This document shows, piece after piece, positions 1 to 8,323 of a stretch of DNA of 64,000 nt. This DNA comes from Planctomycetaceae bacterium (GTDB lineage: Bacteria > Planctomycetota > Planctomycetia > Pirellulales > Pirellulaceae). Within the stretch, counting starts at the first letter, position 1; every line of letters begins with the position of its first letter. The notes under the pieces are model-generated. The model was not told the origin of the DNA. It saw only the letters and a program-made list of their open reading frames with translations, and searched no databases. The position numbers and the translations under genes are program-made. The stretch is from the NCBI GenBank assembly GCA_018660825.1, contig JABJJO010000152.1:1-64000 (forward strand). Direction: 5' to 3'.

Positions 1-2
1 AA

Positions 3-233
3 GTAACCGATACCGGTATTGGGATTCCCGTGGATCATCAGGATCGAATTTTTGAGCGATTTTACCGCGTCGACAAAGCTCGTTCACGTCAATTAGGTGG
101 CACGGGGTTGGGTCTTGCTATTGTAAAACACCTCGTCAACGCTTTCGGCGCCGAAGTCGATGTAATCAGTGCAGCAAACCAAGGCACCACATTTCAAATC
201 ACATTTCCACTCGTCGATGATGCTGATGTGTGA
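3..233 (+). CDS. Sensor histidine kinase, C-terminal ATPase end (partial)
   Basis: This is the last 76 residues of a gene that begins before the window. The visible part is the C-terminal half of a HATPase_c domain. It holds the G1 box (DTGIGIP), the F box ([10 protein letters not shown]) and the G2 box ([13 protein letters not shown]), followed by the last beta strands ([10 protein letters not shown]). In this family the domain binds ATP and phosphorylates a His in the upstream dimerisation domain. The [12 protein letters not shown]...[11 protein letters not shown] wording is typical of PhoR-like kinases, but the input domain lies outside the window, so the stimulus and the partner regulator cannot be told. 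Confidence 0.9.
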   Translation, partial: VTDTGIGIPVDHQDRIFERFYRVDKARSRQLGGTGLGLAIVKHLVNAFGAEVDVISAANQGTTFQITFPLVDDADV

Positions 234-373
234 GAGTGGTGCTATCAAAAAACAAACCCTTATTTTTGGTCGGGCCTGTTGCAAACAAATATCACGCAAT
301 GTATCGGATTTACATTTACTGTTAGACTGTGCGATTGTGTTTTCCCACCTGCCATTGCCTATCACTCTGCTTC

Positions 374-1606
374 ATGTCCACAAATACGAACTCGCCCACC
401 ACACCAGGTAAACTTTATGATCGCTCATTTGCGTTAGCGTTTATTTGCAATCTATTGTTTGTCCCAGCCAACACACTGCTTGTGCATTATGCACAGTGGA
501 TCGATTACTTACGCAAGGATGAACCAGACCTCGCGTTAATCGACCTTGGCTATATCACTTCGAGCGGCCTCATCATTAGCTTTTTAGCGCGACCTTGGCT
601 CGGTCAAATGGTCAATCGCTTCGGCTCAAAAAACATGTGGATGGTCGGTTACGTTTTTTTCCTCGTAGGCTTCCTTTCCAATCTCTTCATTACCGATGTC
701 AACGCGTTTCTTTATATTTCCCGCGGAATCATTTGCTTGGGCGTCGCGTGCGTCTTTACTAGTTCCATTACCTATATCACAGTAACGACGCCCGCCGATC
801 GACGCACCGAAGCGATCGGGGTTTTAGGGATCAGTGGGTTTTTTGGATTTGTTATTGGCCCACTATTGGGAGATTGCATTTTAGGAACTCAACCAACTGC
901 TGAGGATTTCCGGTTATTCTTCTGGACAGGTTCTGGGTCCATATTAACCTCGATGGCGATCCTGCTTTTCATGCCAGCGACCAGTGGCAATCGAGTAAAA
1001 GGTACATTAAGTCTGCGGCGATTTTTAACCACCGTTAAAAAATATTGGCCTGGTAGCATTATCTACGTCAACGCTGCTTTTGGTTTGTGTATGACCGTCC
1101 CGCTGCACTTATTGAAAAAGTTTATTTTAGACAAAGAGCTAACGGCCCCTGTTTTTGGCACAGTTAGATTTATTACTATTTTCTACATTATCTATGCAGG
1201 CTGGGGCATTACGATCCGCTTGCTAGTAAAAAGCGCACCAGACCGCATCGGTCGTCGCAAGGTATTGTTAGTGGGTATTGTTGCGATGGTCGTAGGCTAC
1301 ATCGGTTTTTGTTTTATCACGGAAAACCGTTTATGGGCTCTGATCATCCCCGCATTTTGTTGCGGCACGGGACACGGACTTACGTATCACTGCATGACTT
1401 CCCTAACACTCGAATCATTTCCAGCGAAGCACCGTGGCACCGGAACTGCTCTAGCAATGATGGCTTTTGACTGCTCCGCGGTCGTAGGAATGCCAATCAT
1501 CGCTTGGATTATAGTCGTGGCCGGCTACAACGCGATGTTTCTTGGCATCGCCGCCACAGTCACGCTCGTCGCCGGTATATTCTTTTACCAACACGGAGTG
1601 CGATAG
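374..1606 (+). CDS. MFS transporter, 12-TM family
   Basis: A 410-residue inner-membrane protein of the major facilitator superfamily. Hydrophobic segments run through the whole protein. The loop after TM2 carries a variant of MFS motif A ([14 protein letters not shown]), and the same motif recurs in the second half near residue 288 ([15 protein letters not shown]), as expected from the duplicated 6+6 fold. I start at the ATG at 374 (MSTNTNSP), because the 15 residues that an upstream ATG at 329 would add (Cys-rich, in the leader) do not look like protein. The gene lies 53 bases before tdk on the same strand. The substrate cannot be told; a drug or metabolite exporter of the DHA1 type is the likeliest class. 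Confidence 0.85.
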   Translation: MSTNTNSPTTPGKLYDRSFALAFICNLLFVPANTLLVHYAQWIDYLRKDEPDLALIDLGYITSSGLIISFLARPWLGQMVNRFGSKNMWMVGYVFFLVGFLSNLFITDVNAFLYISRGIICLGVACVFTSSITYITVTTPADRRTEAIGVLGISGFFGFVIGPLLGDCILGTQPTAEDFRLFFWTGSGSILTSMAILLFMPATSGNRVKGTLSLRRFLTTVKKYWPGSIIYVNAAFGLCMTVPLHLLKKFILDKELTAPVFGTVRFITIFYIIYAGWGITIRLLVKSAPDRIGRRKVLLVGIVAMVVGYIGFCFITENRLWALIIPAFCCGTGHGLTYHCMTSLTLESFPAKHRGTGTALAMMAFDCSAVVGMPIIAWIIVVAGYNAMFLGIAATVTLVAGIFFYQHGVR

Positions 1607-1659
1607 CAGCAAGAGGGGCGGGGACGCCTCCAGCACAGGCATCGTGTACAATATTGCGC

Positions 1660-2277
1660 ATGGCAAAATTGTACTTTTATTACTCAACGATGAATGCTGG
1701 TAAGTCAACAAGTCTGTTGCAAGCCAGCTATAACTACCAAGAGCGAGGCATGGAAACCTTGGTGCTAACACCTGCCATCGACACACGCAGTAGCACAGGA
1801 CATGTATCTTCTAGAATCGGCATCACGACACCAGCAACTATTTTCAATAACACCGACAATCTATTTCATCTCGTCCGGGACATAGCAGCTACAGCCAATA
1901 TTCATTGCCTCCTAATTGATGAAGCTCAGTTTCTAGAAAAAGCACAAGTCATACAACTGACCGACGTTACCGACGAACTCAATATTCCCGTCCTTTGTTA
2001 TGGCTTGCGTACCGACTTCCGAGGAGAACTGTTCCCCGGTAGCAAACAACTACTCGCTTGGGCTGATGACCTAACCGAATTGAAAACCATTTGCCATTGT
2101 GGCCGCAAAGCCAATATGGTCCTCCGCCTCGACAGTGCGGGAAATGTCATCAAACAAGGTGCTCAAATCAAGATCGGCGGCGATGATCAATATGTTTCCG
2201 TGTGCCGCCAACATTTCAAATCAGGCATGGCCTCACGACGAAACGATGAATTAATGCTGGAGGGTTTTGATGATTAA
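1660..2277 (+). CDS. tdk: Thymidine kinase
   Basis: A 205-residue type II thymidine kinase, which phosphorylates thymidine to dTMP with ATP in the salvage pathway. The P-loop is at residues 9-17 (STMNAGKST). The DEAQ motif that binds magnesium and carries the catalytic Glu is at 87-90. A zinc site is seen as C145/C147 (TICHCGRKA) and C182/H185 (VSVCRQH). The length and the [11 protein letters not shown] lasso region fit the E. coli-type enzyme closely. The open frame extends upstream to 1504, but the ATG at 1660 gives exactly the conserved N-terminus ([16 protein letters not shown]). Its last 8 bases overlap the start of the SDR gene, so the two are probably translated together. Confidence 0.96.
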   Translation: MAKLYFYYSTMNAGKSTSLLQASYNYQERGMETLVLTPAIDTRSSTGHVSSRIGITTPATIFNNTDNLFHLVRDIAATANIHCLLIDEAQFLEKAQVIQLTDVTDELNIPVLCYGLRTDFRGELFPGSKQLLAWADDLTELKTICHCGRKANMVLRLDSAGNVIKQGAQIKIGGDDQYVSVCRQHFKSGMASRRNDELMLEGFDD

Positions 2278-3049
2278 CCTAACGGGACATAATGCACTGA
2301 TTACTGGATCCACTCAGGGTGTCGGTCAAGCAATCGCTGTCGCCATGGCACAGGCGGGGGCCAATGTCGTCATCCATGGGCTACATGACGACGACGCAGC
2401 GCAAAGAACTCTGCAACTATGCCAGACAACTGGACAAACCGCAGAATTATTGACGGCTGATCTGGCAAGTGACGTGCAGCAAGCCACACAACAACTATTT
2501 GCCAACGCACTCCAGTTGAATCCCGACATCGACATCCTCGTTAATAATGCTGGCACATATATTGATAAGCCGTTTCTCGAAATGGATTACGCGACGTTCG
2601 ATAAAACGATGCACCTCAACGTGTATGCTGGATATTTTTTAACCCAACATTTTTCCAAACACTGGGTTCAGCAAGCTACCAACGGACGGGTTCTATTTAT
2701 TGGATCGATCAACGGCAAGCTCGCAGAAGACGTACATACCGCCTACGACACTTCCAAAGGCGCTGTAGAAACAATGGTAAAGACTCTTGCCGTTTCACTT
2801 GCACCACTGAATATCCGAGTCAATGGACTAGCACCCGGTCTCTTTTATACGCCTTTGACAGCGCCCGCTTTGGACGATCCCCAATTCTTGCAATGGATGA
2901 AACAACACACACCCAATGGCCAAGTCCCAGCAGCCGACGTCTGTGGCGACGGTGCCGTGTACCTTGTCAGCGACGCAGCGCGACACGTCTGTGGCCATAT
3001 GCTGATGGTCGATGGCGGTATGAGTATTTGGCAACAACCAGAACCGTAA
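2270..3049 (+). CDS. SDR family NAD(P)-dependent oxidoreductase
   Basis: A 259-residue classical short-chain dehydrogenase. The cofactor motif TGSTQGVG is at residues 12-19. NNAG follows in the middle of the Rossmann fold, the catalytic Ser lies in GSING and the YxxxK pair in YDTSK. The C-terminal DGGMS stretch is typical of FabG-like enzymes. The ATG at 2270 overlaps the tdk stop (ATGATTAA); a TTG one codon upstream is possible but less likely. The substrate is unknown. FabG-like and sugar-dehydrogenase roles are both possible from sequence alone. Confidence 0.9.
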   Translation: MINLTGHNALITGSTQGVGQAIAVAMAQAGANVVIHGLHDDDAAQRTLQLCQTTGQTAELLTADLASDVQQATQQLFANALQLNPDIDILVNNAGTYIDKPFLEMDYATFDKTMHLNVYAGYFLTQHFSKHWVQQATNGRVLFIGSINGKLAEDVHTAYDTSKGAVETMVKTLAVSLAPLNIRVNGLAPGLFYTPLTAPALDDPQFLQWMKQHTPNGQVPAADVCGDGAVYLVSDAARHVCGHMLMVDGGMSIWQQPEP

Positions 3050-3112
3050 ACCAGCGGTACTTACACAATCTCATCGCCCGTTCATATAAATTCTTAAAAG
3101 AGCACCAAGATA

Positions 3113-3631
3113 ATGACTAATCTTAATCCAGCACCACAACTGTCCTTGAAAACACATGACGGTACCGTTGTTGAATTGTCCCAGTACTGGGAAAAAATGT
3201 CCGCTGCTTTTTATTTCACACGACACTTGGGCTGAGTCTTCTGTCGTGAGCAGATGGTCGATCTGCAAAATAACCTTGATGATTTTCAGGCAGCCAACAT
3301 CCAACCAGTCGTGTTCGTGATGGGAACCCCAGTGCAAGCGGCTCCACTTGTCGAAAAATATCAACTTACTATTCCGGTTCTTTGTGACCCACAACAAGAA
3401 GCATACAAGGCTTACAACATCCCTCAGGGAACACCATTACAATATCTGGGGTGGCGGGTTTGGTTGCCAGGACTACGAGCGATGTTTCGTGGCGGTATTG
3501 GAAAACCCATTGGCGATGTAACTCAAATGCATGGTACCATTCTTGTTAACACAGACGGAAACATCCAAACCGCGTTTACAGCGAAAAACTCGTCTCACTA
3601 CCCTAGCCTCGCCGACATCACGACGACTTAA
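3113..3631 (+). CDS. Peroxiredoxin-like selenoprotein (UGA read as Sec41)
   Basis: Read through an in-frame TGA at 3233-3235, this gene gives a 172-residue thioredoxin-fold protein of the AhpC/TSA-like Prx-like2 (FAM213/SelL-related) family. The frame is open from ATG 3113 to the TGA (40 codons) and from the TGA to the stop at 3629-3631. The residues around it read FTRHLG-U-VFCREQ, where the family has F.RH.GC.FCRE, so the TGA sits exactly at the first Cys of the CxxC redox motif and the partner Cys44 is kept (TGT 3242-3244). Downstream the family features continue (PVLCDPQQEAYKAYN, GTILVNTDG, HYPSL). A SECIS-like hairpin follows the codon. A nonsense mutation or a base error is the alternative, but it would not explain the hairpin. 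The protein probably acts as a cytosolic thiol/selenol oxidoreductase. It lies 63 bases after the SDR gene. Confidence 0.85.
3250..3266 (+). promoter_or_regulatory. Putative bacterial SECIS element
   Basis: A perfect 6-bp stem (GCAGAT at 3250-3255 with ATCTGC at 3261-3266) closes a five-base loop GGTCG (3256-3260). The stem starts 14 bases after the in-frame TGA (3233-3235) and the loop guanines fall 21-22 bases after it. In the E. coli fdhF SECIS, as I recall it, a GGUCU loop sits at a nearly identical distance. SelB binds such a loop to bring Sec-tRNA to the ribosome. The element lies inside the coding sequence, as is normal in bacteria, and encodes EQMVDLQ. Confidence 0.8.
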
Positions 3632-3666
3632 TCAATCATTCAATCCTAACTGTGATTCAACACTCC

Positions 3667-4413
3667 ATGTACGACCTAATTATCAGTGACATTGACGGTT
3701 GCCTGTCGCCTGAAGATTCCTCGCCAATGAATCTGGAAAAGCTGGCTCTAATTGCCCAACACAACCAATTAGCCTTCCGGCAGGGCGATCGCCCTAAACT
3801 CACACTCTGCACCGGCCGCCCGATTGCGTTTGTCGAAGCCTTATGTCGAGTTTTACAAAACCGCGACATCCCTTGTGTCGCTGAAAATGGCGTTTGGCTA
3901 TTCGACCCGCGCGATAATCAATACAGCATGGATCCTTCCATTACCCCAGACCAACTGGAAATGGTCCACGCAGCAGAACGGTTGTCGTTAGAAATGTTTC
4001 AGGATCAAGGTGTCACTTTGCAACCTGGAAAGTCTGCCTCGGTAACGCTCTATCATCCCGACCCTGAAGTTATTCATGGGGTGATTCCCGTATTAGAAGC
4101 GGAGTTTGCAAAGCGTGAATGGCAATTCCGAGTCTCACCAACACTGTTCTATATCAATTGCGATTTGCCACAGATCAACAAAGCGTCGGGCATCGATCAT
4201 TTACTGGTGCGAACCAACATTGACCCTAGACGTACAGCAGGTATCGGTGACACTTCGAGTGATTTAGCGATTGCGGATCGAGTGGAAACATTTGGCTGCC
4301 CAGCAAATGCTTTTGCCGAAGTCAAAGCGGCTGCTGATTTTGTTTCGCAGTTCGAGCAAATTGACGGAGTCTTAGATTTTATGCAATACCTAGAAAGACA
4401 AAGCGACGCATGA
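3667..4413 (+). CDS. HAD family hydrolase (Cof-like phosphatase)
   Basis: A 248-residue haloacid-dehalogenase-fold phosphatase. Motif I is DLIISDIDGCLS (Asp8 and Asp10), motif II is the Thr in LCTGRP, and motifs III/IV are seen in INKASGIDHLL and GIGDTSSDLAIAD. The cap lies between motifs II and III, as in the C2-capped Cof/sugar-phosphate phosphatases. The ATG at 3667 places motif I at the very N-terminus; a GTG at 3652 would add five residues. The stop overlaps the ATG of the next gene (ATGA at 4410-4413), which suggests translational coupling with the MFS transporter. The substrate is probably a small phosphorylated metabolite. Confidence 0.88.
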   Translation: MYDLIISDIDGCLSPEDSSPMNLEKLALIAQHNQLAFRQGDRPKLTLCTGRPIAFVEALCRVLQNRDIPCVAENGVWLFDPRDNQYSMDPSITPDQLEMVHAAERLSLEMFQDQGVTLQPGKSASVTLYHPDPEVIHGVIPVLEAEFAKREWQFRVSPTLFYINCDLPQINKASGIDHLLVRTNIDPRRTAGIGDTSSDLAIADRVETFGCPANAFAEVKAAADFVSQFEQIDGVLDFMQYLERQSDA

Positions 4414-5633
4414 CTAATCCCGCTCGTATCTGCATACAAATCCTATTGCTGCTATGTTTGGCGCATTTTACCGTCGACATTATTGCTACCACAATTCTGC
4501 CATTGCTGCCTACGATGGAAGAGCAAATGGGATTACAGCCAGAGGGGTTCTTGTATGGGTACATCATCTGGCGGATCACCGATTCGTGTAGCCAAATGGC
4601 ATTTGGTTTTTTGGGGGATCGGTATCGAATTCGTTTTATCATATGGGCTGGACCATTATTGGCGCTTCTTTGTTTTTCCGTAATTGGATATGTCGAATCA
4701 CCGGCGGTGATGGTGACCTTATTGGTTCTTGGTGGTATTGGCATTGCCGCATTCCACCCCGAGTGTGCAGCCACAGCGGGAAATTTATCGCCTGACAACC
4801 GTAGTCGCTTCATGGCTATGTTCGCATTATCAGGTTATCTCGGACAATCCATTGGTCCAATCTACGCCGGCAGCATATCGGACGCGTTTGCCCTTACGTT
4901 TGCCCTTAAAGGGTTAACATGGAATTTTGCTTGGGGATTACCTATCCTGCTAATCGTCACTCTTGGTTTGAGGCGGACACATACAAAACTTGAAACACAA
5001 ACCGCTACGCCAGTGATACCAGACACATTACCCTCGGCACCGTTGCCGACACGCGAAATGTGTTTATTATTCACAAGTGGCATATTTCGAGTCATGCCTG
5101 TACTCGGTATTCCCATTGTTTTATCTTACTTATTAGCTAACAGCGGATTTAACGATATGGATAAAGGGGCCGTCGCTAGTGTTTTCATGGCAGGTCTAGG
5201 AATTGGAGGAATCTCTTGTGCCCTCGGCATCGGGCGGAACCACCAACGACTCATACTGTGGTTGCCTCCATTGCTGGCAACGGTTCCAGTCGTTGCTATT
5301 GGTTACGTGGATTTGGTGCCGTGGATACGTTTAACGAATGGACTATCTCTGGGACCGATACACATCCTAGCTTTAACCATCGGAGCCTTACAGGGAATTG
5401 CCATGCCCGTGTTTATTAGTTTTGCTCAGCAACTGATGCCGGACCGACAGCGGCTAGCTAGTTCTTTAACGATGGGTGTGACATGGGGTACGGCCACGTT
5501 GATATTCTACGCCGCCTTTTCCATTTTTAAATTTAATGGAAACCCACAGGGGATTTATTGGTTCTTTGGTGCCACCTGTCTAATCTGTGCAATCACCAGT
5601 TCTCTTCTTCGTCCGCTAAAAAACAACGCGTAA
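4410..5633 (+). CDS. MFS transporter, fosmidomycin-resistance (Fsr)-like
   Basis: A 407-residue, 12-TM major facilitator. The order of motifs in the first half (AHFTVDIIATTILPLLP in TM1, FGFLGDRYRIR in the 2-3 loop, GIAAFHPECAA near residue 115) is that of the Fsr subfamily, in which the FHPE motif is characteristic. Fsr proteins export fosmidomycin and related compounds, but natural roles are mostly unknown. It starts inside the stop codon of the HAD gene, so the two form a tight pair, perhaps in processing and export of the same class of phosphorylated or phosphonate compound; that last point is inference from position only. Confidence 0.83.
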   Translation: MTNPARICIQILLLLCLAHFTVDIIATTILPLLPTMEEQMGLQPEGFLYGYIIWRITDSCSQMAFGFLGDRYRIRFIIWAGPLLALLCFSVIGYVESPAVMVTLLVLGGIGIAAFHPECAATAGNLSPDNRSRFMAMFALSGYLGQSIGPIYAGSISDAFALTFALKGLTWNFAWGLPILLIVTLGLRRTHTKLETQTATPVIPDTLPSAPLPTREMCLLFTSGIFRVMPVLGIPIVLSYLLANSGFNDMDKGAVASVFMAGLGIGGISCALGIGRNHQRLILWLPPLLATVPVVAIGYVDLVPWIRLTNGLSLGPIHILALTIGALQGIAMPVFISFAQQLMPDRQRLASSLTMGVTWGTATLIFYAAFSIFKFNGNPQGIYWFFGATCLICAITSSLLRPLKNNA

Positions 5634-5766
5634 TGATTCACCGGTTGATGGGTGAAGCATTTTTTGTGAACGGGCAAGGCGTCCATCTTTGGCGGACTCT
5701 AACCCTACGCGCCATGCTAAAATATTCATACATACTTCGCTGCATCATTTCTACACAGGTACTCTC

Positions 5767-7317
5767 ATGATTCGTTGCTTTATTATCTTATTGTTGTTTC
5801 CATCATTAGTGTCCGCTATTGAGATCGATGTCTTGTTAACCAACGGCACCATCTACGACGGGAAATCTCTCGAGAACCGTATAGGAGACATTGCAATTAA
5901 CAATGGTAAAATCATTGACCTCGCAAAAAACAAAACGGTGACCGCAAAGTTAGTCATCGATTGCACGGGCAAGATCATATGCCCTGGTTTTATTGATTTA
6001 CATAATCACAGCGATAACCAAGTCGTTGCTGCAGCCACGCGCGCCAACATAAACTATCTACTCCAAGGATGCACGACCATCGTGACTGGCAATTGTGGAT
6101 CAGGGCCCGTTAACGTCGACAAGTATTACACCGAGATAAACCAAGCTGGCAGCGGTACAAACGTTATCCATCTCCTCGCACAAGGAAGTTTGCGAAGACA
6201 AGTCATGGGCAGCGAACGCCGCAAGGCAACATCAGCGGAACAAGCAGCAATGTTGGAACTCGCTGATAAAGCGATGAGCGCTGGTGCCTGGGGTATGTCG
6301 ACTGGCCTCATCTATGTACCAAGTTCATACGCCGACACAGCAGAAATCACAGCCATTGCAGCCGTCGTCGCCAAATACGGTGGCATCTATGCAAGCCATA
6401 TTCGGGGAGAAGGTAGTGGTTTGATCAACAGTGTCAATGAAGCGATGAAAATTGGACGCGATGCCAACCTGCCAGTGCACATATCACACTTTAAATCTAG
6501 CGGCCGCAATAACTGGGGATTAGTGCGTGTGGCTGCCAAGGCCATCCAAGCTGCACGTGATGACGGTCAACAAGTGACTGCGGACCAATATCCCTATCGA
6601 GCTTCCAGTACTTCACTCAGCGCGACAACCATCCCTACTTGGGCTCGGGCCGGAGGCCAGCAAGCCATGATAAAACGATTCGATGATCCTCAGGATGGTA
6701 AGCGCATACGAATGGCAATTCAAGCGAAACTAGACCGAACCGAAGACGGCGCGTCCATTCGGATTGCTCGCTGCTACCAACAAAAATGGGTTGGTAAAAG
6801 CATCGCTCAAATTGCAAAACTAGAAAACACGCCCGCTCTAGAAATTGTTGAGGTGATCGAACGCAATGGTGGTGCGAGTGTGGTGAACTTTAGTATGGAT
6901 CCCGAAGATGTACGCTTTGTGATGAGTCTCCCGTGGGTGGCCACCGCTTCGGACGGTCGAGCTTATTTGCCCGGTGCCGATAAACCACACCCCAGAAGCT
7001 ATGGCACATTTCCTCGCAAAATCAGCCTCTTTGCACAACAAGAAAAAATCATCTCTGTTGGACATGCTATTCGCAGTGCAACCGGACTGCCTGCTGAGAT
7101 CCTAGGGCTTAAAGATCGTGGCACACTAAAACCAAATATGGTGGCCGATATAGTCGTTTATGATCCGACGACACTACAGGACAAAGCGACGTTTGATGAC
7201 CCTCATCAATACTGCGTAGGCATCGAATATGTGTTTATTGGTGGTGAACTTGCCGTGTACCGAGGTCGACCAACAGGTGCTCTACACGGGCACGCACTAA
7301 AAAAACCGCCTCGCTAA
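5767..7317 (+). CDS. Exported N-acyl-D-amino-acid deacylase (D-aminoacylase family)
   Basis: A 516-residue amidohydrolase with a signal peptide (MIRCFIILLLFPSLVSA). It cleaves the acyl group from N-acyl-D-amino acids if it follows its family. Metal-site signatures are the HxH motif at H79/H81 (GFIDLHNHSD), a Cys in the TGNCGSG loop (C110, the ligand that is special to D-aminoacylases), His in YASHIRGEG and VHISHFKSSG, and the catalytic Asp in ATASDG. HPRSYGTFPR near the C-terminus is also family-typical. The frame is open further upstream to 5689, but the signal peptide fixes the start at 5767. The product probably works in the periplasm on peptidoglycan- or detritus-derived D-amino acids. 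Confidence 0.9.
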   Translation: MIRCFIILLLFPSLVSAIEIDVLLTNGTIYDGKSLENRIGDIAINNGKIIDLAKNKTVTAKLVIDCTGKIICPGFIDLHNHSDNQVVAAATRANINYLLQGCTTIVTGNCGSGPVNVDKYYTEINQAGSGTNVIHLLAQGSLRRQVMGSERRKATSAEQAAMLELADKAMSAGAWGMSTGLIYVPSSYADTAEITAIAAVVAKYGGIYASHIRGEGSGLINSVNEAMKIGRDANLPVHISHFKSSGRNNWGLVRVAAKAIQAARDDGQQVTADQYPYRASSTSLSATTIPTWARAGGQQAMIKRFDDPQDGKRIRMAIQAKLDRTEDGASIRIARCYQQKWVGKSIAQIAKLENTPALEIVEVIERNGGASVVNFSMDPEDVRFVMSLPWVATASDGRAYLPGADKPHPRSYGTFPRKISLFAQQEKIISVGHAIRSATGLPAEILGLKDRGTLKPNMVADIVVYDPTTLQDKATFDDPHQYCVGIEYVFIGGELAVYRGRPTGALHGHALKKPPR

Positions 7318-7353
7318 AATCACTGGTCTAGTGAAACAACGACCATCATCCGT

Positions 7354-8241
7354 TTACATTTTGCCTAACAAGCCGCGTTCTCGCATCCATTGCTCACAGC
7401 GTTGCGGCCAACGATGACTATTGGATGCTGATTTTCGCAAACCATAGCCATGACCACCGGTTTCTGTGATATGCATTTCCGCAGGCACTCCCGTTCGCTT
7501 CAATGCCAACCATAACAAGACACTACTTTCGGGAGTCACGCCGTCGTTATAGGCGTGTGCCATAAACATCGGGGGCGTATCTTTAGTGACTTGTACTTCG
7601 GGTACTAATTTTCCATCTTTGACTAGATACGCAGGATAAACCAACACGGCGAAATCTGGGCGACAACTAATCTCGTCGATCGCATCGATTTCATCATAAT
7701 TTCGTTGGTTATATTTCAGAGCTGCCATCGCAGCTAAATTTCCCCCTGCTGAAAAGCCTAGGATACCAATGCGGTCCTCGGCGATTCCCCACTGCTTTGC
7801 CCGTGCACGAGTAATACTCAGCGTCCGCTGAGCATCTTGTAATGGTGCGTGATAAGGAGGCAAACCGGCACGTCGTGGTACACGATATTTTAAAAGAACT
7901 GCATTAACGCCAATTGTATTCAACCACTCACAAACTTCCGTACCTTCCAAATCAAACGCCAGTATGTTGTATCCACCACCAGGACACACAACGATTGTTG
8001 TGCCTGTGTTCTTGTCTTTTGGAGCAGGATAAAACTGTAACGTCGGCGTCGAAACATTGGAAATCCTCAGTACTTGCTTTTGCCCAGGCTTACTCGGCGT
8101 CGCTTGTTCCTCGCCAATATTGTCTGTTTCCTGAGGTGCGGTGCTGGGCCAGATATTTTCCGGTTTACCCTCGGCCGCTGATATGTCAGGAAGATCAACA
8201 ACCATAAATACCGTTATTAATGTAATCCAGTGCAGGCGCAT
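7354..8241 (-). CDS. Exported alpha/beta hydrolase, BD-FAE / acetyl-xylan-esterase-like
   Basis: A 295-residue secreted esterase-like protein. It has a signal peptide (MRLHWITLITVFMVVDLP...SAAEG), an oxyanion-hole segment (VVCPGGGYNILAFD), the nucleophile elbow GFSAGGN, an acid in YNDGVTPESS, and the catalytic His in GGHGYGLR. This layout matches the BD-FAE/Axe family that removes acetyl or feruloyl groups from hemicellulose. Start choice: the ATG at 8241 is preceded by AAGGAA at good spacing and gives a clean signal peptide; an ATG at 8292 would add a 17-residue polar leader. The gene is convergent with the D-aminoacylase and divergent from the acyltransferase fusion. Confidence 0.87.
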   Translation of the reverse strand: MRLHWITLITVFMVVDLPDISAAEGKPENIWPSTAPQETDNIGEEQATPSKPGQKQVLRISNVSTPTLQFYPAPKDKNTGTTIVVCPGGGYNILAFDLEGTEVCEWLNTIGVNAVLLKYRVPRRAGLPPYHAPLQDAQRTLSITRARAKQWGIAEDRIGILGFSAGGNLAAMAALKYNQRNYDEIDAIDEISCRPDFAVLVYPAYLVKDGKLVPEVQVTKDTPPMFMAHAYNDGVTPESSVLLWLALKRTGVPAEMHITETGGHGYGLRKSASNSHRWPQRCEQWMRERGLLGKM

Positions 8242-8323
8242 GCGAATTTCCTTTTTATAGTTATTTGTGAACAATTGTACATTATAATGCATTCTCTTGT
8301 TTCATTCCCCTCGGTTACCCAAC

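Noticed and set aside
3233-3235. The in-frame TGA as a disabling nonsense mutation
   Set aside because: The position matches the catalytic Cys exactly, both flanks are intact and conserved in pattern, and a SECIS-like hairpin follows. A pseudogene would not be expected to show all three.
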